Assembly (NCBI GenBank): GCA_017629925.1
Contig: JAGBWH010000133.1
Location: 1-9,559 of the forward strand
DNA length: 9,559 nt
Direction: 5' to 3'
Source: Clostridia bacterium
Lineage (GTDB): Bacteria; Bacillota; Clostridia; Oscillospirales; CAG-272
The notes under the pieces are model-generated. The model saw nothing but the letters and a program-made list of their open reading frames with translations. It did not search any database and was not told the origin of the DNA. A program made the position numbers and the translations under genes. Shown here one piece after another: positions 1 through 5,351 of this stretch (the first letter of the stretch is position 1; every line of letters begins with the position of its first letter).

Positions 1-926
1 ACGCTTTGCTGAATATGTTTGGCATTGTTGCCACCCGACACATAGCGTTTCACCTGTACGGCAATGCCTTCTTTTTTGGCGGTCTCTTGGGCAAAGGCAA
101 TCATAGACGAGTCGTAAATGGTGCCGTTGTCTGCAAGAGAGAGCGCACCGCCACAGCCTTGGTCAGCCACGCGAGAGGCTTTAGGCACGTCCGCGAGATC
201 TGCGATTGCGGTGGATTCCAAAATGAAGGCGTGAGTGGGACGGACACGGAAGGTGACAGGTTTTGCGCCGGAGAACCCTACCTCTTCTCTTGTACCAAAG
301 GAGAACACACAGCGATAGGGAAGAGAGATACCCTCCTCTTTTAAGCGAAGCAAGGCACGAAGCATCACCGCACAACCAAGGCGGTCGTCAATGGCTTTGC
401 CCTTCACCTTTACCTCTGGCTCACCAAAGACCACGAAAGGACTATCAAACATGGCAAAATCGCCCAAATCCACGAGCGACTCAGCCTCTTCTCGACTACT
501 GACGCCAATGTCAATATACATACGGTCAGCTTTGGTGACGTGACTACGTTCTTCTTTTGATTGCAGATGAATGGGTTTTGAGGCAATCACGCCGGGGATG
601 TCGTGTTGGTCTTTGCCACGAACAATCACACGTTTGCCACACAGCACACGGGGGTCAATTCCGCCCACGCATCCAAAAGAAAGGCAACCGTTTTCACCAA
701 TTTCTGTAATCATCATGCCCACTTCATCCATGTGAGCTTCTACGAGCAATGTGTAGGGAGAGGTGGTGTCTCCTACTTCAACCATGAGGTTGCCGATGGC
801 GTCTGTTTTGGTGGTGTAGCCCACTTCTTCTAATCTTTCTTTGAGGTAATCTCTCACCTCAACTTCAAAGCCGGAAGGGCCAAACAAACCGCACTCAAAC
901 TCAAGTTCTTGCAGTAAATTTTTCAT
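1..926 (-). CDS. M42 family metallo-aminopeptidase (partial, C-terminus off the left edge)
   Basis: The reading frame is open from the ATG at 926-924 to the window edge, giving 308 residues. It resembles M42 (glutamyl aminopeptidase/TET-type) peptidases, cytosolic dinuclear-metal enzymes that trim short peptides. Visible family residues are His65 and Asp67 in EAHMDEVG, Asp180 in GKAIDDRLG, the catalytic/ligand pair Glu214-Glu215 in GTREEVGFSGA, and Glu237 in FILEST at the next ligand position. The final ligand, a His expected about ten residues past the SGGNNAKHI motif, lies outside the window. The start is well supported: AGGGAGGT (940-933) sits 6 nt upstream, and the ATG overlaps the stop of the preceding M42 gene as ATGA, so translation is probably coupled. 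M42 members are around 330-360 residues, so only some 30-40 residues should be missing. Substrate preference cannot be read from the sequence. Confidence 0.93.
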   Translation of the reverse strand, partial: MKNLLQELEFECGLFGPSGFEVEVRDYLKERLEEVGYTTKTDAIGNLMVEVGDTTSPYTLLVEAHMDEVGMMITEIGENGCLSFGCVGGIDPRVLCGKRVIVRGKDQHDIPGVIASKPIHLQSKEERSHVTKADRMYIDIGVSSREEAESLVDLGDFAMFDSPFVVFGEPEVKVKGKAIDDRLGCAVMLRALLRLKEEGISLPYRCVFSFGTREEVGFSGAKPVTFRVRPTHAFILESTAIADLADVPKASRVADQGCGGALSLADNGTIYDSSMIAFAQETAKKEGIAVQVKRYVSGGNNAKHIQQS

Positions 927-1996
927 GATTTTACCTCCCTTGTGCTATAAGAGAGCGCCATGCGCCACACTTCTTGGTCGCAGGCAACTTGACAGAGTAA
1001 TTTTGCCAACGCCTCGCCGTCACATTCGGCTACGATTTCAGAGGCGGTATGCATAGAGGAGAGGGGCAAACTCATATTCACCGTCGGCACGCCCTCTCTT
1101 TGCAGGGGAATGTTGTTGCCGTTTGTGCCCAAATTGCCCACTTCCACGATGGTTTGGCAAGGAATTTCGTTTTCTTTTGCGAGGGCAATCACACGTTTGG
1201 AAAGTCCGCGATGGGTGAGCACAGAAAGGGAAACGGAGGGGCCTTCTCCCATACGAATGGACTCTTTGCTGTCGATGCCCGGTGCTTTGGCAAAGTTCAC
1301 GTCCAGCACAATAGCCAAATCAGGGGAAATGGTATAAGTGCCAACTACCGCACCTTTGCCACCAATTTCTTCAAAAGAGGAGAGGAGCAAAACCACATCA
1401 CAGCATAGTGCGGACTTATCGACCATAGAGGCGAAAAGGATGCCCGCAGCACAGCAGGCTTTGTTATCTAAACCCACACCTGCCACTCTGCCGTTTTGCA
1501 GTTTGGTAAAGGGGACTCTAAAAGACACGGGCGAGCCAATCGGCACCAGCTCTTTTAGACGTTCTGTGTCAAGCACACCGCAGTCAATGAGCAGCTCGTC
1601 CACAGGGGAAAGTTTGTCGGCATCCTCCGCTTTGCGAAGATGAGGGGGGGTGGAGGTAATCACACCAAAGAGTTCTTTTTTGCCGTGAATGGTCACATCC
1701 ATGGCGGGGAGAATACGGGTGTCGAGTCCGCCGATAGAGGTCACCGATAAAAATCCGCCTTCTTTGCGGTCGGTCACCAAGAGACCAATTTGGTCAAAAT
1801 GGGTGTCAATGAGCAGGACGGGGGCATTTGTTTTGCCACAGGATAAGGTGGCAATGGTGTTGCCCAAGCGGTCGACTTCCACACGGTCAAAGTAGGGAGA
1901 CAAAATAGAGATAATTTTGTCTTTATCCTTGGTTTCTGTGCCTGAAATGCTCACACATTCCGTGAGCGCTTCAAGCAGGGATAGATAACTTGTCAT
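923..1996 (-). CDS. M42 family metallo-aminopeptidase, second diverged paralogue
   Basis: This encodes 357 residues from the ATG at 1996-1994. It is an M42-type peptidase with the full set of predicted metal and catalytic residues: His66 and Asp68 in DTHFDQIG, Asp177 in VGLDNKA, Glu209-Glu210 in SSFEEIGGKGA, Asp232 in VLDVNFA and His316 in SSMHTASEI. The usual HMDE motif reads HFDQ here, so the residue after the first Asp is changed while the ligands are kept. An in-frame TTG at 2023 could add nine residues, but nothing like a ribosome site precedes it. AGAAAGGT (2017-2010) lies upstream of the ATG, though with a longish spacer of about 13 nt, so the start is not certain. The gene is 66 bp downstream of murD with no obvious promoter between them, and its TGA overlaps the ATG of the next M42 gene. 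It is clearly diverged from that neighbour. The two may form mixed oligomers or have different specificities (inference). Confidence 0.92.
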   Translation of the reverse strand: MTSYLSLLEALTECVSISGTETKDKDKIISILSPYFDRVEVDRLGNTIATLSCGKTNAPVLLIDTHFDQIGLLVTDRKEGGFLSVTSIGGLDTRILPAMDVTIHGKKELFGVITSTPPHLRKAEDADKLSPVDELLIDCGVLDTERLKELVPIGSPVSFRVPFTKLQNGRVAGVGLDNKACCAAGILFASMVDKSALCCDVVLLLSSFEEIGGKGAVVGTYTISPDLAIVLDVNFAKAPGIDSKESIRMGEGPSVSLSVLTHRGLSKRVIALAKENEIPCQTIVEVGNLGTNGNNIPLQREGVPTVNMSLPLSSMHTASEIVAECDGEALAKLLCQVACDQEVWRMALSYSTREVKS

Positions 1997-2041
1997 AGGT
2001 TGTCCATATACCTTTCTGCACAAAAGTGCGACTTTTTTTGC

Positions 2042-2068
2042 GAATAGGCAAGTTTGGCTTGCCTATTC
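2042..2068 (-). repeat. Perfect inverted repeat across the murD stop codon
   Basis: An 11-bp perfect inverted repeat (2042-2052 with 2058-2068) has a 5-nt loop, and its arm includes the murD TAG stop at 2065-2063. Read in the direction of murD transcription it is followed by an A-rich tract rather than U residues, so it does not look like an intrinsic terminator for murD. On the plus strand it is followed by C then TTTTG, but there is no plus-strand gene to terminate. It may stabilise or mark processing of the murD mRNA 3' end within the murD-M42 transcript; that role is inferred. Confidence 0.6.
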
Positions 2069-3472
2069 TTTTGTATATTTTGCAAGGTATGCCAAAAAGG
2101 CATCACCTTTTTGCTTATAACTTGCAAATTGATCAAAACTGGCAGAGCCGGGAGACAATATCAGCCTCCCCCCTTTTGGGGTGTGGGAGAGGGCGTATGT
2201 CACCGCTTCGCCAAAATTTTCCACATGATAAACGGGTGGCTTTTGGGGGGCGGGGAACTGAGCAATCGCTTTTAGGATTTTCGGGGCGGTTGCCCCTGAA
2301 AGCACCACCAAATCGGCAAACTCAAGTAAGGTTTTTGCCAGCGGATCATAGGAAAGCCCCTTGTCCGAGCCACCGCAAATGACCGTTGATTTACCTTCAA
2401 ACGAGGAGAGTGTGGCGTGTACTCTCGCAGGGGTGGTGTCAATGGCACTATCATAGCACCGCACCCCTTGAAACTCACCCACATACTGCATACGATGAGG
2501 AACACCTCTAAAATGGCAAATACCGCGAAAGAGGGCTTCTTTTGTGACCACTCCGCCGAGCAGACCAATCACGGTCATGGCGTTTTTGATATTGTGCATT
2601 CCGCCCACATACATATCATGGGTGGAAAAGAGGGTGTGTGTGGCTCGCCCTTCCGTGTAGTATAATCGCTCACCCGCGCGCCACACAAAACTGTGGCAAG
2701 GGTAGGTTTTTTGGAGATACGAGAGGGGGTGAGAAAAGGAACAGAGTGTGTCCTCTTGCCTTAAAAAATCTAAATAATGAGGGCAGTCGTCCCACAGTAC
2801 ACGCCGTTTGGCGTGGGTGAGAATATGAGACTTTGTCTCGATATATTCTGCCATATCCTGATGCATATCCAAATGATTTTCGCTGATATTCAAAATGGCA
2901 GAGGCATCTGTTTTCGGGGCGATATCCCAAAGCTGAAAACTGGAAAGCTCCAGCACCACGCGGTCGTGGACTGTCAGGCGGTCGAGCATAGGCAAAAGAG
3001 AGATGCCAATATTGCCCCCTAAATAGGTATGGGCTTGTCGCCATGCGGATAGCACGGATGCGGTCATGGTGGAGGTGGTGGTTTTGCCGTCGCTGCCCGT
3101 GATGGCATAGACGGGAGACGGACATTTGGCGAAAAACCAAGACATCTCGCTTGTGAGTATTTTGCCCATGGCTTTTGCCTGTTCAAATGCCAAAATGTCA
3201 GGGCGAATGCCGGGGGAGCGAAATAGTACGCTTTCCCGCACATCCTTGTCCCACCCCTCGCCTGTATAAAAAAAGACGTGCGGGCGGTTTTTTAGTTCTT
3301 GTGGCAGGGTGGCATCGGCTCGCCTGTCTCGCAGAAAAAGCGGGATGCGATAGCCAATGTCGGGGAGATACCGCAAAAGGGCAGAGCATACCGCCAGCCC
3401 GGAGACGCCCATTCCCCAAATGCCAATTCCTTTTTTTGAAACATCCTTTGAAAGAGAAAAATCAAAAGGCAA
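2063..3472 (-). CDS. murD: UDP-N-acetylmuramoyl-L-alanine--D-glutamate ligase (MurD)
   Basis: MurD is the cytoplasmic ATP-dependent ligase that adds D-glutamate to UDP-MurNAc-L-Ala in peptidoglycan precursor synthesis. The 469-residue length is normal. In order: a glycine-rich N-terminal UDP-substrate domain (GIWGMGVSGLAV, 17-28), the ATP P-loop AITGSDGKTTT (123-133), the MurD-type LELSSFQLW (174-182), ENHLDMH (198-204) with Lys214 in the position of the carbamylated lysine, GGMHNIKNAMT (290-300) at the end of the central domain, and the C-terminal D-Glu-binding domain with DSAIDTTPA (341-349), GGSDKGLSYDPL (367-378) and LSPGSASFDQF (439-449). The start is TTG (3472-3470), chosen because AGGAG (3483-3479) lies 6 nt upstream and no ATG or GTG competes before the conserved N-terminus. 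It ends in TAG and appears to lead an operon with the two M42 peptidases. No other mur or dcw genes are adjacent, so it is not in a classical dcw cluster here. Confidence 0.97.
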   Translation of the reverse strand: MPFDFSLSKDVSKKGIGIWGMGVSGLAVCSALLRYLPDIGYRIPLFLRDRRADATLPQELKNRPHVFFYTGEGWDKDVRESVLFRSPGIRPDILAFEQAKAMGKILTSEMSWFFAKCPSPVYAITGSDGKTTTSTMTASVLSAWRQAHTYLGGNIGISLLPMLDRLTVHDRVVLELSSFQLWDIAPKTDASAILNISENHLDMHQDMAEYIETKSHILTHAKRRVLWDDCPHYLDFLRQEDTLCSFSHPLSYLQKTYPCHSFVWRAGERLYYTEGRATHTLFSTHDMYVGGMHNIKNAMTVIGLLGGVVTKEALFRGICHFRGVPHRMQYVGEFQGVRCYDSAIDTTPARVHATLSSFEGKSTVICGGSDKGLSYDPLAKTLLEFADLVVLSGATAPKILKAIAQFPAPQKPPVYHVENFGEAVTYALSHTPKGGRLILSPGSASFDQFASYKQKGDAFLAYLAKYTKE

Positions 3473-3478
3473 ATGTGA

Positions 3479-3483
3479 CTCCT
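3479..3483 (-). promoter_or_regulatory. Ribosome binding site of murD (supports the TTG start)
   Basis: AGGAG on the minus strand sits 6 nt before the TTG at 3472-3470. This near-ideal spacing supports initiation at the weak TTG codon. Confidence 0.75.
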
Positions 3484-3524
3484 ATTCAAAGAATGGTATA
3501 GTATAATAAGAAATACTTATTACT

Positions 3525-3553
3525 ATTATAGAGGAAAACCGCCCATAATGCAA
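3525..3553 (-). promoter_or_regulatory. Predicted sigma-A promoter for murD
   Basis: On the minus strand a perfect -10 box TATAAT (3530-3525) is preceded, after 17 nt, by TTGCAT (3553-3548), a weak -35 with the TTG intact. Transcription would start near 3517, giving a leader of about 45 nt to the murD TTG. The position just downstream of the rnpB terminator fits. The region is very AT-rich, and another TATACT (3505-3500) lacks a -35 partner. Confidence 0.55.
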
Positions 3554-3606
3554 CAAAAAAATTGAAGTTTTGGAAAAAATACTGTAAAAGTCATGTTTTT
3601 GTGCCA

Positions 3607-3644
3607 CAAAAAGAAAAACAAGCGATGCTTTGACACATCGCTTG
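3607..3644 (-). terminator. Intrinsic terminator of rnpB
   Basis: On the minus strand a perfect 9-bp stem (3644-3636 with 3627-3619) and 8-nt loop are followed by TTTTTCTTTTT (3618-3608). It lies about 17 nt past the P1 3' strand of the RNase P RNA and separates it from the murD promoter. Confidence 0.9.
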
Positions 3645-3660
3645 CAAAGAGTACGTGTAT

Positions 3661-4024
3661 ATCAGTTGGCGGTAAGCCGGGTTCTGTCGTGCGCAATCAT
3701 CTATCTTTGCTTGCCGTCTCCGACAAGCTCAAAGGTTTCCCTTCTGCCACCATCCAAACGCCGACGAGCAGCCGTACACATAAAAGTGTGTTGGAAGGTG
3801 TTGCTTCGGATAGGGTTTACAGGAATCTTATGTTACCATAAAATTCGGTGAGCTCTTACCTCGCCGTTCCACCCTTACCTCTTTCGAGGCGGTATATTTC
3901 TGTTGCACTTGCCCTAAGGTCACCCTCGGCGGACGTTATCCGTTATCCTTGCTCTATGAAGCCCGGACTTTCCTCACGGTAAGACCTTTCGGCATGATAC
4001 CGCGCGATTGCGTCGCCAACTGAC
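3661..4024 (-). ncRNA. rnpB: RNase P RNA (catalytic RNA of ribonuclease P)
   Basis: This is the RNA subunit that cleaves the 5' leader of precursor tRNAs. About 363 nt are bounded by the P1 helix: a 10-bp perfect pairing of 4023-4014 with 3671-3662. Near the 5' end is the universal GAGGAAAGTCCGGGCTTC (conserved region I/P4), and near the 3' end ATAGATGATTGC then ACAGAACCCGGCTTA (P4 partner and conserved region V). The internal GGTGGAACGGCGAGGTAAGAG block is also typical. The CCGGG form of the P4 elements and the overall pattern suggest class A, as in most Clostridia, rather than the Bacillus class B. The predicted start from the upstream promoter falls within about a base of P1, so the 5' end is well placed. 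Short frames through this region are not genes. Confidence 0.97.
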
Positions 4025-4030
4025 GGTGAT

Positions 4031-4059
4031 AGTATACCTTTTTTGGGGGTGTTTGTCAA
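4031..4059 (-). promoter_or_regulatory. Consensus sigma-A promoter of rnpB
   Basis: On the minus strand, TTGACA (4059-4054), a 17-nt spacer and TATACT (4036-4031) form an almost perfect housekeeping promoter. The expected start near 4024 coincides with the first base of RNase P helix P1. Such strength fits an abundant stable RNA. Confidence 0.9.
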
Positions 4060-4100
4060 GACCAAACCATCAAAAATCACACGCCAAAAAGACGCTCGGA

Positions 4101-4913
4101 TTATTTTTGTTTTTGTTTTTTCTTATCTAAAATGTAGAAAAGCATTGCCACACCAACAGAGACAACCGTGACAACAGTAAAGGCAATCCAATTCACCTCG
4201 CCCAGCCCTGAGAGGATAAAATCACCCGTTTCTCCATCTTGAATGTGGGAAAAGACGAGTACGGTGTCAACGATCACAGCAACAAGGATGGCAAAACCAG
4301 CCAAAATCTTCATCAAAGATATAGCGCTTTCGCTCTCTTGTCGTTTTGCACGAGAAGGTATGTTTTTGGAGACATCAACGGACGAGCAGAAAAAGTATGC
4401 CACAGCACAAAGCACGATTGTTTCGGGGATCATGTAGGTGGCGTTGTAGCCCAAGGAATAGATAAGAACAGCAGAAGAGGGGATCTCAAAGGCGGTCCAT
4501 GCGGTAAATCCGGACACCACGTGGCAGACATATCTGATCACAGAGGCGAGGAGCCCACCAAGTACCATCGCCTTGGAATAGTCCATCTTCTTTTTGAAAA
4601 ATCCAACGATGCCAAACGCAGAATAGGCAACAACATAGTCAAGCAGAGCAAGCACGACAACGGAATACCAACTGATCAGGGGCAGATAGGAGAAGTTTTC
4701 AAGTCCGAGCAGAAGCTGTACGACCGATGCGGTGAGTGCCGCGCCCATACCGTACTTTGGGCCATGACGGTATGCAAAAATAAGAATGGGGAGCATCTGT
4801 GCAAAGGTGACCGAGCCGCCATAGGGCATATCAATCAGTTTAAGCATCGCAAGGACGGTGGAAAAGGCAATCATAATGCCCGCCTCGCACAGCGCAAGTG
4901 TGTTTTTTTTCAT
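4101..4913 (-). CDS. thiT: Thiamine-specific ECF transporter S component (ThiT) with extra C-terminal membrane segments
   Basis: ThiT is the membrane substrate-binding subunit that captures thiamine and works with the shared EcfA/A'/T energising module, whose genes are not in this window. The first ~180 residues match the family: six hydrophobic segments, YGGSVTFAQMLPILIFAYRHG (31-51, given in part by GGS and the RHG turn), LLDYVVAYSAFG (90-101), RYVCHVVSGFTAW (127-139) and YSLGYNATYMIPE (152-164). ThiT proteins are usually about 180-200 residues; this one has 270. The extension holds a charged linker (181-196) and two further strongly hydrophobic stretches (about 199-222 and 241-262), ending in KKKQKQK. 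The ATG (4913-4911) has a perfect AAGGAGGT (4928-4921) 7 nt upstream. A TPP riboswitch and terminator lie in the leader, so expression should fall when thiamine pyrophosphate is plentiful; this independently supports the substrate. No clear terminator separates thiT from the rnpB promoter 41 bp downstream. Confidence 0.92.
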   Translation of the reverse strand: MKKNTLALCEAGIMIAFSTVLAMLKLIDMPYGGSVTFAQMLPILIFAYRHGPKYGMGAALTASVVQLLLGLENFSYLPLISWYSVVVLALLDYVVAYSAFGIVGFFKKKMDYSKAMVLGGLLASVIRYVCHVVSGFTAWTAFEIPSSAVLIYSLGYNATYMIPETIVLCAVAYFFCSSVDVSKNIPSRAKRQESESAISLMKILAGFAILVAVIVDTVLVFSHIQDGETGDFILSGLGEVNWIAFTVVTVVSVGVAMLFYILDKKKQKQK

Positions 4914-4952
4914 TTTGTTTACCTCCTTAGACGGTCAAATGAAATAAGACCA

Positions 4953-4988
4953 TAAAAAATACCGCGCAGGATATAACATCCGCGCGGT
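4953..4988 (-). terminator. Riboswitch-controlled intrinsic terminator in the thiT leader
   Basis: On the minus strand an 11-bp GC-rich stem (4988-4978 with 4972-4961, one bulged base at 4968) and a 5-nt loop are followed by ATTTTTTAT. It lies between the TPP aptamer and the thiT ribosome binding site, which is the standard arrangement for transcription attenuation. The competing antiterminator pairing was not worked out. Confidence 0.85.
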
Positions 4989-5008
4989 AGACTAATAGCA
5001 GTATCAAA

Positions 5009-5093
5009 ATCAATCTTCCTACGACGGCATTATCCGTATCAGGTTTTAGGGTTTGGCAAAGGCCATCTCAGCAATAAGCACCCCTGATGATAT
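5009..5093 (-). promoter_or_regulatory. TPP riboswitch (THI element) upstream of thiT
   Basis: The minus strand carries the conserved THI-box blocks in order: CAGGGGTGC (5087-5079), CTGAGA (5071-5066, the loop that contacts the pyrimidine ring), ACCC then ACCTGAT (5052-5037), GGATAATGCC (5035-5026) and CGTAGGAAGAT closing the aptamer. P1 can form from ATCATC near 5093-5088 with GATTGAT at 5015-5009. It binds thiamine pyrophosphate. With the terminator just downstream, the expected logic is ligand bound, terminator forms, thiT off. Confidence 0.95.
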
Positions 5094-5114
5094 ATTCTGT
5101 TCGGTTCGCCGTAA

Positions 5115-5143
5115 AGTATAGCACAAATAGAGGGATTTGTCAA
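5115..5143 (-). promoter_or_regulatory. Sigma-A promoter of the thiT riboswitch transcript
   Basis: On the minus strand, TTGACA (5143-5138), 17 nt, and TATACT (5120-5115) preceded by TGC, an extended -10. The start would be near 5108, about 15 nt before the riboswitch P1. A 7-3-7 palindrome (5152-5168) lies directly upstream of the -35. Confidence 0.88.
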
Positions 5144-5151
5144 TAGGTTTG

Positions 5152-5168
5152 TCATTTTGCGAAAATGA
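5152..5168. repeat. Short palindrome upstream of the thiT -35 box
   Basis: TCATTTT and AAAATGA form a perfect 7-bp inverted repeat around GCG, 8 bp upstream of the thiT -35. It could be a regulator site or simply part of an AT-rich intergenic stretch. The rest of 5169-5268, between the divergent thiT and typA promoters, is A/T-rich and shows nothing else I can name. Confidence 0.35.
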
Positions 5169-5268
5169 GAAAACCAACATTTTGCTAAAAAATCTTCTAT
5201 TTTTCCAAAATATTGGCAAAGTGACGGAAAAAACACTCGATTACTTAAAAAAAATGTAAGAGCAGATA

Positions 5269-5298
5269 TTGCAAAAGGGGCTGTTTTTAGTATATAAT
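5269..5298 (+). promoter_or_regulatory. Predicted sigma-A promoter of typA
   Basis: TTGCAA (5269-5274) and a perfect TATAAT (5293-5298) are separated by 18 nt. Transcription would begin near 5305, leaving a leader of about 47 nt to the typA ATG. Confidence 0.6.
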
Positions 5299-5351
5299 AA
5301 AATTGGATATATATGTTTAGATAAAATTGCTACAAAAAGGAATGGTAGACT

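Noticed and set aside
1997..2023. Upstream TTG (2023) as start of the second M42 gene.
   Set aside because: It would add nine residues without similarity to the family N-terminus and has no ribosome site in front; ATG 1996 is preferred, with some doubt because of its long spacer.
3593..3851. Short plus-strand reading frames of 73-82 codons.
   Set aside because: They lie across the RNase P RNA gene and its terminator and resemble no protein.
5039..5236. A 65-codon minus-strand frame upstream of thiT.
   Set aside because: It overlaps the thiT promoter and TPP riboswitch, whose conserved bases explain the sequence.
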